A model generated the notes under the pieces. It searched no databases and was not told the DNA's origin. It was given only the letters and a program-made list of their open reading frames with translations. Positions 38,192-47,027 of a stretch of 64,000 bases of DNA are shown in pieces. Numbering within the stretch: the first letter of the stretch is position 1; each line of letters opens with the position of its first letter. The stretch comes from Microbacteriaceae bacterium (GTDB taxonomy: Bacteria; Actinomycetota; Actinomycetes; Actinomycetales; Microbacteriaceae): contig JAHEGG010000006.1 of assembly GCA_024639845.1 (NCBI GenBank), positions 1 to 64,000 on the forward strand. The letters run 5' to 3'. Made by a program: the position numbers and the translations under genes.

Positions 38192-38514
38192 CTGCGACTA
38201 AAGTTGGGAAGACGCTTTCTGTCACAGACCGAGCCCAGGCAAGTGGAGCGGGTGTCTATAAGTTCGTGGTCGCAGGCAAAACGTACATTGGACAATCTAA
38301 GGACGTTGCCAGGCGAATGGCGGAACATGCGCGGAGAGCAGAATGGAAGGGCTATAAAATCGAAAAGTTCAGCTTTGAACCGATGCCTGGCAAATCGACA
38401 CTAGAGCGGAGGCTATTCGAACAAGAGTTGATCGATGGAATGGGCGGGATCCCAAAAAGAGCCGGTAACAAGAAACTATGGAACGTCATCAATGCCGTAC
38501 GACCTAGGAATTGA
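38192..38514 (+). pseudogene. 5'-truncated GIY-YIG nuclease domain, probably a polymorphic-toxin C-terminus
   Basis: The frame is open from inside the IS right end and has no start codon before a GTG at 38266 that lies within the domain, so the gene has lost its 5' part. The product fragment reads GVYKFVVAGKTYIGQSKDVA, the GIY and YIG strands of a GIY-YIG endonuclease, followed by ARRMAEHARRAEWKGYKIEK with the catalytic-region Arg, a Glu-containing LERRLFEQELIDGMGG, and KLWNVINAVRPRN. The last two segments resemble the URI-type GIY-YIG toxins found at the C-termini of RHS/secreted polymorphic toxins. No 5' part exists left of the IS, so it was deleted rather than interrupted. An overlapping gene follows. 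Confidence 0.7.
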
Positions 38515-39307
38515 CGATCTTGTCCGTGGCTGGGGCTTTGAGTTTTCCAATAGGCGGATCCACTTTTGGTTCAAGCGACCAATTCCAAAATGCTTGTTAT
38601 TTGTTCTCAGTAGCGCGGGATTTGGATTAACGTATCTCCCTTGGCGTAGTGATTTTCTTGTGAATTCTGGAAAAATTAAGTACAGGGTTGATCTGAGTGG
38701 CGAGGGGGTTCAGGCGGAGCTCGAAAGAGTGCTTGATGCCAGCCCCTTTCTGAGGTCTATGTCTATTAGAACAAGCTTTCCCCTCGATTTGACCAGTTTG
38801 GAGAACAAAAAATCATTGAGGAGCGTGTACACCTCGTCGCCTGTCCTTAAGCCAATTAACTTTGCCAAGACAAAAAAACTTCGTTTGCTGGGCTTGGAAC
38901 GAAACGTTCGTCAAGCGCGGGGTTTGCACAACCTAAAAAGACTCGATTACGTGTACCTGGGCTCGGGAGCACAGGGGAACTTGGCTGCGCTACCGAGCGG
39001 TATCAAGACCTTGATAGTTGCGAGCATCGGTAATCGTAAGTTGGATCTTTCTCGATTTGCGGATCTCAGACACTTAGAACTTGGTGGGGCGAAACATCTA
39101 AATTTTGCAGAACTTAAGCTTTCTAGAAAACTGAAAACTCTAACGCTCTCATCAGTTAGAACTATCTCCTGCTTCGATGTGTTCATCTCGGACGCCACCT
39201 GTTTACGCATCGTGAAATTGGATGACTGTGGCGATGAAGTTATTAAGTTGGTGACGCGTGGCGAGGGAACCAGATCTGTGACCGTTGTCCAATCGCCTGA
39301 CTGGTGA
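38492..39307 (+). CDS. Leucine-rich-repeat-like protein, putative immunity protein
   Basis: The ATG at 38492 gives MPYDLGIDDLVRGWGFEFSN and 271 aa; the ORF-track ATG at 38435 lies inside the toxin coding frame. It overlaps the toxin fragment's stop by 23 nt, the tight spacing seen for toxin-immunity pairs. The N-terminal ~90 residues are aromatic-rich; from about residue 115 a series of 18-22-residue leucine-rich units can be followed (KKLRLLGLERNV, LKRLDYVYLGSGA, GIKTLIVASIGNRKLDLSRF, LRHLELGGAKHLNFAEL, LKTLTLSSVRTI). No signal peptide or membrane segment. A/T-rich codon use differs from the neighbours. Immunity function is inference from position. Confidence 0.68.
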   Translation: MPYDLGIDDLVRGWGFEFSNRRIHFWFKRPIPKCLLFVLSSAGFGLTYLPWRSDFLVNSGKIKYRVDLSGEGVQAELERVLDASPFLRSMSIRTSFPLDLTSLENKKSLRSVYTSSPVLKPINFAKTKKLRLLGLERNVRQARGLHNLKRLDYVYLGSGAQGNLAALPSGIKTLIVASIGNRKLDLSRFADLRHLELGGAKHLNFAELKLSRKLKTLTLSSVRTISCFDVFISDATCLRIVKLDDCGDEVIKLVTRGEGTRSVTVVQSPDW

Positions 39308-39640
39308 TTAACCTCCCAGGCCAGCACCGAAACCGTCGTATACACCAGAGTGATTTTCAGAAATCCTCACCATTTGTTTGAGGAGCGCTTTTATTGTCTC
39401 GTCTTTAAGATCAGAAACGTGAGTTGCCGAAACCTCTACGTTGAAAAGCCCTCGCTTGGAAACCGTGACATCAAAGTTGAGCCCCATAAGAGTTTTACAG
39501 GCTTCGTCTGCGGATTGCTTGTCGTTGAACGTGAAGAAGTGGTTTACCTCTCGCGGAGTTGATAGAGAATCTTGCAACTCTTTGCGTTGTTGCAGTTGCC
39601 CGGCCCAAGCCTCAAGCTGAAAGTTCAGTTGGTTTGACAC
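39308..39640 (-). CDS. RraB-like protein (RNase E regulator / immunity-type fold)
   Basis: 110 aa, GTG start with AGGAGG five bases away, an excellent initiation site. After a helical N-terminus, REVNHFFTFNDKQSADEACK, GLNFDVTVSKRGLFNVEVSA and the terminal SENHSGVYDGFGAGL match the pattern of RraB-family proteins (DUF1260), including the C-terminal YDG motif. In E. coli RraB inhibits RNase E; in many bacteria the fold occurs as orphan genes near toxin loci. It ends immediately after the LRR gene (tail to tail, no gap). Function here is uncertain. Confidence 0.65.
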   Translation of the reverse strand: MSNQLNFQLEAWAGQLQQRKELQDSLSTPREVNHFFTFNDKQSADEACKTLMGLNFDVTVSKRGLFNVEVSATHVSDLKDETIKALLKQMVRISENHSGVYDGFGAGLGG

Positions 39641-39985
39641 GGTAACCTCCTGGGTCTGTCTTGAGGTTCAGCCACTGCCGATTACAGGCCTAACCAATCG
39701 GTACTTGAGATTTTAGCGCTGGATTCAGCACAATTCTTTGCGCGAGTGAATGCTAACAAACCTCGACCGAATACCGTAATGTGGCGGCCTAATCGCGTGA
39801 CGACACCAGTTTAATCTAGGAGGAATTCTGAACAATGTTGGTTGCTAGTTGAATTAGCTCGTGACGTGCCAGCGCAATATCAAACATGTAGTTGGTGCAC
39901 CTGTTGGACCCGTGAGGATGCCTCCCACAGAGAGTCACCAAGGGGACGAAGACAACAAGAGGGATCGGTGGCTTAAACTAGAGCC
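39641..39985. other. 345-nt gap without a gene; decayed-looking signals
   Basis: Contains the RraB-like gene's ribosome-binding site, an inverted repeat CCGATT-N12-AATCGG (39678-39701), and a perfect AGGAGG (39818-39823) 11 nt before ATG-TTG-GTT-GCT-AGT-TGA, a five-codon ORF that looks like a decayed gene start. The 62-codon ORF listed at 39861 has no ribosome-binding site and no recognisable product. The gap ends with the putative leaderless promoter of the DUF3817 gene. Confidence 0.6.
39974..39985 (+). promoter_or_regulatory. Putative -10 box for a leaderless DUF3817-guaA mRNA
   Basis: TAAACT followed by AGAGCC and the ATG; no Shine-Dalgarno sequence. The same TAAACTAGAGC string precedes purN. 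Confidence 0.5.
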
Positions 39986-40402
39986 ATGCCCCAGACTTCG
40001 AGCCCAGCATCCGCGTTCACACTCAAACTGTTTCGCATTGCGTCGCTGACCACCGGAATCTTTCTGCTGACCATCACGATTCTTTATGTGATTCGATTAG
40101 CGACCAACCAAGAGCTTTGGGCGCTCGGCCCGAACGGGTTTTTGACCCTCGAAACTTTCACCATGACCGCCGACGGTTTTCGCGAGGGGCTGCCACAGAG
40201 TGGCCTCGACCTAACCTCGATCTCGCTCATCGTGCACGGCTGGCTCTATGTGCTTTACCTCTATGCCTGCTTCAGGGTCTGGACCGAAACCCGCTGGTCA
40301 TTCCTGCGCTTTTTGGTGATGGCCGCCGGTGGAGTTGTGCCATTCTTGTCATTCTTCACCGAGCGTCACTACGGCCGCCTTGCCAAGGGAGATTCAAATT
40401 AA
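39986..40402 (+). CDS. DUF3817 membrane protein
   Basis: 138 aa with three hydrophobic segments ([60 protein letters not shown]). The spacing of the TM segments and the HGWLYVLYL motif match DUF3817, a small integral membrane family that in Actinobacteria often precedes guaA. No function is established. Its TAA stop overlaps the ATT start proposed for guaA by one base, which implies coupling. Confidence 0.85.
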   Translation: MPQTSSPASAFTLKLFRIASLTTGIFLLTITILYVIRLATNQELWALGPNGFLTLETFTMTADGFREGLPQSGLDLTSISLIVHGWLYVLYLYACFRVWTETRWSFLRFLVMAAGGVVPFLSFFTERHYGRLAKGDSN

Positions 40403-41954
40403 CCAGCCTGTTCTAGTCGTCGACTTTGGTGCGCAATACGCCCAGTTGATCGCCCGTCGCGTTCGTGAAGCCGGCGTCTACAGCGAAATCGTTCACCACA
40501 ATGTGACCGCCGAGCAGGTGCGCGCCAAGAACCCGGCCGCCATCATTCTTTCGGGTGGCCCTTCGTCTGTTTACGAGGATGGCTCGCCTCAACTTGACCC
40601 GCAGATTCTCGAGCTCGGTGTGCCAGTGCTTGGCATTTGCTATGGCTTTCAAACCCTTGCCAACCTGCTCGGTGGTCGCGTTGACCGCTCGGGCATCAAA
40701 GAGTACGGCGCAACCGAACTTCGCGTGAGCGACGGCGGTGAGCTTCTCGAGGGTCAGCCTGCCGAGCAGATTTGCTGGATGAGCCACGGCGACCAGGTGA
40801 TGCAGGCTCCAGAAGGTTTTGAGGTGTTGGCTTCGACCGACATCACTCCGGTGGCCGCGTTCGCCAACTCACAGCGCAAGATTTATGGCGTGCAGTGGCA
40901 CCCAGAGGTGAAGCACTCGCAGTTTGGTCAGAAGGTTCTCGAAAACTTCTTGCACAACGCCGCCGGCATCGCCCCAACCTGGAACTCGGGCAACGTCATC
41001 GCAGAGCAGGTCGAAAAGATTCGCGCGCAGGTCGGCAACGACCGCGTTATCTGCGGTCTGTCTGGTGGTGTCGACTCGGCTGTTGCCGCGGCGCTGGTTC
41101 ACAAGGCGGTGGGCGATCAGCTAGTTTGCGTGTTCGTAAACCACGGGCTACTTCGTCAAGGTGAGGCCGAGCAGGTTGAGCGTGACTATGTGGCTGCCAC
41201 GGGCATCCGTTTGGTTGTTGTCGATGCTGAGCAAAAATTCTTGGACGCTCTCGCCGGCGTCAGCGACCCAGAAACCAAGCGCAAGATCATCGGTCGCGAG
41301 TTTATTCGCACCTTCGAAGAGGCCCAGACCGCGCTGATTGAGGAGTCGAAGGCCGACGACCGGCCGATTCGATTCTTGGTTCAGGGAACGCTCTACCCAG
41401 ACGTGGTTGAGTCAGGTGGCGGGGCGACCGCCGGCATCAAGAGCCACCACAACGTTGGCGGGCTGCCAGACGACCTGCAGTTCGAGCTCGTTGAGCCGCT
41501 GCGCACGCTGTTCAAAGACGAGGTTCGCGCGATCGGCGCCGAGCTCGGTTTGCCTCACGAAATTGTTCAGCGCCAGCCGTTCCCAGGCCCAGGCCTTGGA
41601 ATTCGCATAGTTGGAGAAGTGAACAAGGAGCGCCTCGACCTGCTGCGCAAGGCAGATGCCATCGTTCGCAACGAGCTAACCAACGCTGGCCTCGATGGCG
41701 AGATTTGGCAGTGCCCGGTTGTGTTGCTAGCGGATGTTCGCTCGGTTGGCGTGCAGGGAGACGGCCGCACATACGGTCACCCGATTGTGCTTCGCCCGGT
41801 TTCGAGCGAAGATGCCATGACCGCCGACTGGACTCGCGTGCCTTATGACCTTCTCGCCAAGATCTCTAACCGCATCACCAACGAGGTCGACGGGGTCAAC
41901 CGCGTGGTGCTCGACGTAACCTCAAAGCCACCCGGCACCATCGAGTGGGAGTAA
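40398..41954 (+). CDS. guaA: GMP synthase (glutamine-hydrolysing), apparent ATT start
   Basis: Converts XMP to GMP. The class I amidotransferase triad is Cys in [16 protein letters not shown], then His and Glu in [11 protein letters not shown]; the ATP pyrophosphatase PP-loop is [19 protein letters not shown]; the C-terminal dimerisation domain ends KPPGTIEWE. The family N-terminus ([20 protein letters not shown]) begins five codons after an ATT at 40398, which has AAGGGAG six bases upstream. No ATG, GTG or TTG lies between the conserved region and a TTG at 40380 that lacks a ribosome-binding site; the listed ATG at 40329 is deep inside the DUF3817 gene. ATT initiation is therefore the best fit. 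Confidence 0.9.
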   Translation: MNQPVLVVDFGAQYAQLIARRVREAGVYSEIVHHNVTAEQVRAKNPAAIILSGGPSSVYEDGSPQLDPQILELGVPVLGICYGFQTLANLLGGRVDRSGIKEYGATELRVSDGGELLEGQPAEQICWMSHGDQVMQAPEGFEVLASTDITPVAAFANSQRKIYGVQWHPEVKHSQFGQKVLENFLHNAAGIAPTWNSGNVIAEQVEKIRAQVGNDRVICGLSGGVDSAVAAALVHKAVGDQLVCVFVNHGLLRQGEAEQVERDYVAATGIRLVVVDAEQKFLDALAGVSDPETKRKIIGREFIRTFEEAQTALIEESKADDRPIRFLVQGTLYPDVVESGGGATAGIKSHHNVGGLPDDLQFELVEPLRTLFKDEVRAIGAELGLPHEIVQRQPFPGPGLGIRIVGEVNKERLDLLRKADAIVRNELTNAGLDGEIWQCPVVLLADVRSVGVQGDGRTYGHPIVLRPVSSEDAMTADWTRVPYDLLAKISNRITNEVDGVNRVVLDVTSKPPGTIEWE

Positions 41955-41983
41955 CCGAGCGTTCACTCGCTTGACCTAATCTC

Positions 41984-42913
41984 ATGAGCGTGAAACCTAA
42001 AGTCTTTGGTCATCGAGGGGCTTGCGCCTATCGTCCCGAGAACACTCTCGAATCGTTCAAGCTTGCCTATGACCAGGGCGTGTTCGCGATCGAGTGCGAC
42101 ATCGTGCCAACCAAAGATCACGTGCTGGTGCTACGTCACGAAAATGCCCTCTCTGGCACAACCGACGTTGCTGATCGCCCTGAGTTTGCCGACCTAAAAC
42201 GCTCTGGTTATCTAGACGGGCTCGCGGTTCAGGACTGGTTCACCGAAGACTTCACCCTAGCCGAGCTCAAGCAGCTTCGTGCCATCGAGCGGTTGCCCGA
42301 ATGGCGGCCGGGCTCTGCAGCTTTCGACGGTCAGTGCGAGGTTCCCACTTTGGCCGAACTGCTCGCCGCCCCGTTTCTGAACAATCGCGCCGTGATTCTC
42401 GAGATCAAACACGGGGCCTACTTCGAAGGGTTGGGCATTCCCGTGCTAGACCTGCTGGCCGCCGAAGTTGAGGCGAGCGGATGGCGCGAGCGGGGCATCC
42501 GCTTGATTTTTGAATCATTCAACCTGGATGTGCTCACTCGAGCCCGTGCGCGGCTGGGGGAGATCGGCGAGTATGTGTTTTTGATCGACCGCGACCACCT
42601 GCCGGGCAAGACCCGCTATGTGAGCGACGAGTTTTTGAGCAACCTTGTTGGCAAGGTGCACGGCGTTAGCTTCGATATCGACCTGCTGCTTGGGCAGAAG
42701 CCAGCGTTTTCGAGTGCTGACTTTGGAGCTCCGACTGGGGTTGTTGAGCGGGCACACGCACTCGGTTTTCAAGTTTTCACCTGGACCGCGAGAGTCGAAG
42801 AGGCGCTGTATTCGGTCGAAGAATATTTTCAGCACTTCTTGAACACCGACGCCGACGGAATATTCGTCGACCACCCAGACCTGCTGCTCGGCTATGTCGC
42901 TGGCCACGCCTAA
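41984..42913 (+). CDS. Glycerophosphodiester phosphodiesterase
   Basis: 309 aa, TIM-barrel GDPD family that cleaves glycerophosphodiesters to glycerol-3-phosphate. The catalytic histidines are in VFGHRGACAYRPENTLESFK and in VLRHENALSGTTDV, with the metal ligands in AIECDIVPTKD; TADGIFVDHPDL-like DADGIFVDHPDLLLGY closes the barrel. No signal peptide, so cytoplasmic. The start may be ATG 41984 or GTG 41990; TAATCT ends seven bases before the GTG, which would suit a leaderless mRNA. Confidence 0.9.
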   Translation: MSVKPKVFGHRGACAYRPENTLESFKLAYDQGVFAIECDIVPTKDHVLVLRHENALSGTTDVADRPEFADLKRSGYLDGLAVQDWFTEDFTLAELKQLRAIERLPEWRPGSAAFDGQCEVPTLAELLAAPFLNNRAVILEIKHGAYFEGLGIPVLDLLAAEVEASGWRERGIRLIFESFNLDVLTRARARLGEIGEYVFLIDRDHLPGKTRYVSDEFLSNLVGKVHGVSFDIDLLLGQKPAFSSADFGAPTGVVERAHALGFQVFTWTARVEEALYSVEEYFQHFLNTDADGIFVDHPDLLLGYVAGHA

Positions 42914-42925
42914 ACTTGCCTAGTC

Positions 42926-45235
42926 ATGACCCAACTCGACCTCTTCTCAACGCCTGCCGCCGACCCTAATTCGCTGCTCGACGGCCTGAATCCGCAACAG
43001 CGGGCAGCCGTGGTGCACCGTGGCCCGGCTTTGTTGATCGTGGCCGGTGCGGGTTCTGGCAAAACCAAGGTGCTCACCCACCGAATCGCCCACCTGCTGG
43101 CCATCAAAGAGGCTTGGCCGAGCCAAATCCTGGCGATTACCTTCACCAACAAGGCGGCCGGTGAAATGCGTGAGCGCGTTCGTCACCTGCTGGGCGAAGA
43201 TGCCAACGGCATGTGGCTAAAAACCTTCCACTCGGCGTGCGTGATGATTTTGCGTCGCGAGGCGCAGCGGCTGGGCCACGACCCAAACTTCACGATCTAT
43301 GACTCGGGAGATAGCCGAGCGCTCATCAAACGCCTCATCAAAGAGATGGGGGCAGACATTCACAAGCTGACTCCGGCGTTGGTTTCGTCGGTGATTTCAA
43401 ACGCCAAAAACGAACTGCACGATGCCGAAGATTTCATGCGCAACACCGATGCGTCTGACCCGGCCGCTCGAATGATCGCAGAGATTTTTAGTGCATACCA
43501 GCGCGAACTCAAGCGCAACAACGCCTTTGACTTCGACGACCTGATTTCTGAAACGGTGTTCCTGTTCCGCAACTTTCCGGCGGTCGCCGCTCAATACCAG
43601 CGCAAGTTCCGCCACATTCTCGTCGACGAATATCAAGACACCAACAAGGCTCAATACGCGTTGATTCGCGAGCTCACCAAGCGCATCCCAGCCGAGTTCA
43701 GCGAGGTCGACCCGCGCACCGGCGAGGTTATGCCGCCGGCGAGCCTCACCGTGGTAGGCGACAGCGACCAGTCGATCTATGCGTTTCGCGGTGCCGACAT
43801 TCGCAACATCGTCGAGTTTGAAAAGGACTTTCCAGGCGCGAAAACCATCTTGCTAGAGCAGAACTACCGTTCGACTCAGCACATTCTAGATGCTGCCAAC
43901 GCCGTTATCTCGAACAACTTTGATCGACCCAATAAGAACCTTTTCACCGATCGCGGAGCAGGAGACAAGCTCGTCGGATACACGGGCTATTCGGCGCACG
44001 ACGAAGCCCAGTTCATCGCCGACGAAATCAACCAGGCTCACCGTGAGGGGCGCAACTACGGCGACGTGGCCGTGTTCTACCGAACTAACGCTCAAACCCG
44101 TGCACTCGAAGAAATCTTCATTCGCGCTGGTCTTCCATATCGAGTCATTGGTGGCACAAAGTTCTATGAGCGCCAAGAAATCAAGGATGCCTTCGCCTAC
44201 CTGATCTCGATCGCCAACCCGCGTGACGACTTTGCTACCAGACGAATCCTTAACGTGCCTAAGCGCGGAATTGGCGATGCCACCGAAACGCTGCTGGCTA
44301 GCTTTGCCGAGAACAACGGCATCTCGGTGCGCAACGCTCTCGGCCAGGTTGACGCACTAGGGCTAGGCCCGAAGGTAACTTCGGCGATCAAGGGGCTTTC
44401 GGAGTTGCTCGAAGAGGTCGGGGCAACCGTCGAGACCGATCCGGTTGACCACATTCTCAAAACCGTGCTTAGCAAGAGCGGTTATCTCGAGGCGCTGCGA
44501 GCAAGTCGCGACCCCCAAGACGAAGCCAGAATCGAAAACCTCGAAGAACTTGTTTCGGTGGCGCGAGAGTTCCAGCGAGCCAACCCAGAGGGGCGCCTCG
44601 CTGACTTCTTGAACGAGGTTGCGTTGGTTGCGGCAGCCGACGATCTTGACGATGCTTCGGGCACCGTATCCCTGATGACCCTTCACACCGCCAAGGGTCT
44701 CGAGTTTCCGATTGTCTTCTTGGCCGGGCTCGAAGAGGGCTTGTTGCCACACAAGATGTCGTTCACCGTTGCCGGCGGCATGGCCGAGGAACGTCGCCTA
44801 TTTTATGTGGGCATCACCAGAGCCAAAGAGCGCCTGTATGTCAGCCTTGCCATCAGCCGATCGCTCTATGGTGAAACCGAATCTTCGACCCCATCGCGCT
44901 ATCTGCAAGAGATTCCGACCCACCTGATCGAGTGGCGTGAATCTGGTGCTGGTCGCGGCGGAGTGCCGCGAGGTTACACACCGTCGATCGCCGACACTCA
45001 AGGGTTTAGATCGGTGGAGCGTCCGAAAACTGAGTGGAAAGGCGCTATCACGCAGGTGCGCAACAACGAAGGGCTTCAGCTCGCTGTCGGTGACACCGTA
45101 GAGCATGATGCTTTCGGTAAGGGGCGCGTAGTTGCGGTGCAGGGAGAGGGCACTAAACAGACCGCCGAAATCAATTTCGGTGGCCACGGCACCAAACGCC
45201 TGTTGGTCAAGGTAGCGCCTATCACCAAGCTTTGA
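42926..45235 (+). CDS. pcrA: ATP-dependent DNA helicase PcrA/UvrD
   Basis: 769-aa SF1A helicase of nucleotide-excision repair and replication restart. Motifs: Q-motif region LLDGLNPQQRAAVVHRG, Walker A GAGSGKTKVLTHRIAHLL, Walker B LVDEYQDTNKAQY, motif III GDSDQSIYAFRGADIRNI, motif IV LEQNYRSTQHILDAAN, motif V SLMTLHTAKGLEFPIVFL and motif VI RLFYVGITRAKERLYV. The C-terminal ~55 residues (LAVGDTVEHDAFGKGRVVAV) form the Tudor-like domain that binds RNA polymerase in PcrA. TAAACT lies nine bases before the ATG. Confidence 0.96.
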   Translation: MTQLDLFSTPAADPNSLLDGLNPQQRAAVVHRGPALLIVAGAGSGKTKVLTHRIAHLLAIKEAWPSQILAITFTNKAAGEMRERVRHLLGEDANGMWLKTFHSACVMILRREAQRLGHDPNFTIYDSGDSRALIKRLIKEMGADIHKLTPALVSSVISNAKNELHDAEDFMRNTDASDPAARMIAEIFSAYQRELKRNNAFDFDDLISETVFLFRNFPAVAAQYQRKFRHILVDEYQDTNKAQYALIRELTKRIPAEFSEVDPRTGEVMPPASLTVVGDSDQSIYAFRGADIRNIVEFEKDFPGAKTILLEQNYRSTQHILDAANAVISNNFDRPNKNLFTDRGAGDKLVGYTGYSAHDEAQFIADEINQAHREGRNYGDVAVFYRTNAQTRALEEIFIRAGLPYRVIGGTKFYERQEIKDAFAYLISIANPRDDFATRRILNVPKRGIGDATETLLASFAENNGISVRNALGQVDALGLGPKVTSAIKGLSELLEEVGATVETDPVDHILKTVLSKSGYLEALRASRDPQDEARIENLEELVSVAREFQRANPEGRLADFLNEVALVAAADDLDDASGTVSLMTLHTAKGLEFPIVFLAGLEEGLLPHKMSFTVAGGMAEERRLFYVGITRAKERLYVSLAISRSLYGETESSTPSRYLQEIPTHLIEWRESGAGRGGVPRGYTPSIADTQGFRSVERPKTEWKGAITQVRNNEGLQLAVGDTVEHDAFGKGRVVAVQGEGTKQTAEINFGGHGTKRLLVKVAPITKL

Positions 45236-45251
45236 AATCGCGTCTGAGGGA

Positions 45252-45263
45252 TAGGTTTGAGCC
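45252..45263 (+). promoter_or_regulatory. Putative -10 box for a leaderless DUF2207 mRNA
   Basis: TAGGTT followed by TGAGCC and the ATG, with no Shine-Dalgarno sequence at proper spacing. Confidence 0.4.
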
Positions 45264-47027
45264 ATGAGCAAAAAGCTTTTCGCTAGGTTTGCGGCAACGC
45301 TACTGGCGGCCCTCGCGTCGTTATTCATTTTCTCGCCCGCGGCCAATGCCGGGGTAGACGACTTCGAGTTTGAGTCGATGCACGTCGACTATGCACTCTC
45401 GCTCGGAGAGCACAACATCCCACGCCTGAATGTGACCGAAACTCTGGTCGCGAATTTTCCAGAAACCGACCAAAACCGCGGCATCAAGCGTTTGATTCCA
45501 GACGACTACAAGGGTCACGGCCTCAACACGCAAGTCACCTCGGTGCTCGACGAAACTGGTTCGTTCCGCGATTTCACCACCGAATCGGTCGACGGATTTG
45601 TTCAGGTGATTTCGATACACAACGACGAACGGTTCGTTCACGGCCGGCAAACCTACGTGATCAACTACAGCCAGAACTGGGTGGTCGGCAACTTTGGTGC
45701 AACCGACGAGTTTTACTGGGATGTCAACGGCACAGGATGGGCGCAGTCGTTCGGTTCGGTGACCGCCACTGTTACTCTCGCCCCAGAGCTCGCCAAGGTG
45801 TTGCACACCGAAGGGGTTTCTTGCTACGCGGGGGCATCGGGAGCCAACGAAGCTTGTGGCAAGCTCGAGGTAAGCGCTTCGACGGCTCGAATTGACTTTG
45901 CTGCCAAAAACCTGGGGCCGGGCGAAACCCTGACCATCGACCTGCCATTCAAGGCGGGGCTGATCAACACCGGCAACGTTTCGCAGGTGTCCGGCACGAT
46001 CGACTTCGCGCTGTTCTGGGCTTGCGGTGCGGTCATCCTCGTGGTTTTAGGTTGGGCACTGTTCTATCGAATTCAGGTCATCGGCGGCCGAGGCATGCGC
46101 AAGTTCATCCCGGTGCAGTATCAAGGGCCAGAAACCCCGACGCTCGCCGCCGTTGCCAAGGTGATTTCAAGTTCGCGCTGGAAGTCGGCTCTGATTGTGC
46201 AGGCTGCCGTCAACGGCTATGTTTCTATCGCCAACGCCGAAGCGGGCGTGTGGAACCTTAGCAAGACAGGCAAGACGCCCACCGAATCAGCGCAACAGCA
46301 GTTTCTCGAGCGGCTTTTTCGCGGTGGTCTCGAGTCGGTAGATCTCGGCTCAGAAATCGACGAGGTTGAATCGATCAGAATCGTCAACGTCTTCGATGAC
46401 ACCTCAAAATATGCCGAAGCCGAAGCGCTCGCCGGCGGCTACTTCTCGCACTACGCAATAAAAACCGCCGTTCGCACCTGGTTGGTCATGCTGCTCGCAA
46501 CGGCAGGGATGCTCTGGACCGCGATCTCGTTGGACGCGGTGGTTGACGCTGGGTTCATCGGTGTGCCGATCATCCTTGGTTTGATTGCCACCTTCGCACA
46601 CTTCGTGTTGTTGCTAACCAAACGCTTGCCGACCCAAGCGGGGGTCGACTTGGCCGGCTACATGGACGGACTCAAGACCTACATCGGTATGGCCGAACAG
46701 AGCCGCCTCGAATTCCTGCAGTCGCCCAAGGGTGCCACTCGAGAAAAAGGCACGCTCGGACAGCCCGAAATTCTGCATCTCTATGAACAGACCCTGCCCT
46801 GGGCCATTTTGCTCGGTCTTGAAAAAGAGTGGACCAAAGTGCTGGCCACGTATTACACCGAAAACAACCAGCCAACCTGGCTGCCGGTGCTTGCCATTCA
46901 AAGTTTTAGCCTTTCTGGGCTGGATTCGGCAATCAGCCAAAGCCTTGCGGTTAGTTCATCAAGCGGCAGTGACGGTGGAGGCTCCGCAGGCGGCGGTGGT
47001 GGCGGTGGCGGCGGCGGCGGCGTTTAG
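45264..47027 (+). CDS. DUF2207 membrane protein with Gly-rich C-terminus
   Basis: 587 aa. A signal peptide (FAATLLAALASLFIFSPAAN) leads into a ~210-residue extracytoplasmic beta-rich domain (VDYALSLGEHNIPRLNVTET, FYWDVNGTGWAQSFGSVTAT), a TM (FALFWACGAVILVVLGWALF), a large cytoplasmic part, a TM pair near residues 400-450 (WLVMLLATAGMLWTAISLD and following), another soluble stretch, and a final run of Ser and Gly ending in about eleven consecutive glycines. This is the DUF2207 architecture, widespread in Actinobacteria and of unknown function. Confidence 0.85.
   Translation: MSKKLFARFAATLLAALASLFIFSPAANAGVDDFEFESMHVDYALSLGEHNIPRLNVTETLVANFPETDQNRGIKRLIPDDYKGHGLNTQVTSVLDETGSFRDFTTESVDGFVQVISIHNDERFVHGRQTYVINYSQNWVVGNFGATDEFYWDVNGTGWAQSFGSVTATVTLAPELAKVLHTEGVSCYAGASGANEACGKLEVSASTARIDFAAKNLGPGETLTIDLPFKAGLINTGNVSQVSGTIDFALFWACGAVILVVLGWALFYRIQVIGGRGMRKFIPVQYQGPETPTLAAVAKVISSSRWKSALIVQAAVNGYVSIANAEAGVWNLSKTGKTPTESAQQQFLERLFRGGLESVDLGSEIDEVESIRIVNVFDDTSKYAEAEALAGGYFSHYAIKTAVRTWLVMLLATAGMLWTAISLDAVVDAGFIGVPIILGLIATFAHFVLLLTKRLPTQAGVDLAGYMDGLKTYIGMAEQSRLEFLQSPKGATREKGTLGQPEILHLYEQTLPWAILLGLEKEWTKVLATYYTENNQPTWLPVLAIQSFSLSGLDSAISQSLAVSSSSGSDGGGSAGGGGGGGGGGGV

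Noticed and set aside
38177-38404. 75-aa ORF starting at the IS right end
   Set aside because: Out of frame with the clear GIY-YIG coding sequence in the same DNA.
39861-40049. 62-aa ORF in the gap before the DUF3817 gene
   Set aside because: No RBS, no family resemblance, and it runs into the DUF3817 gene in another frame.
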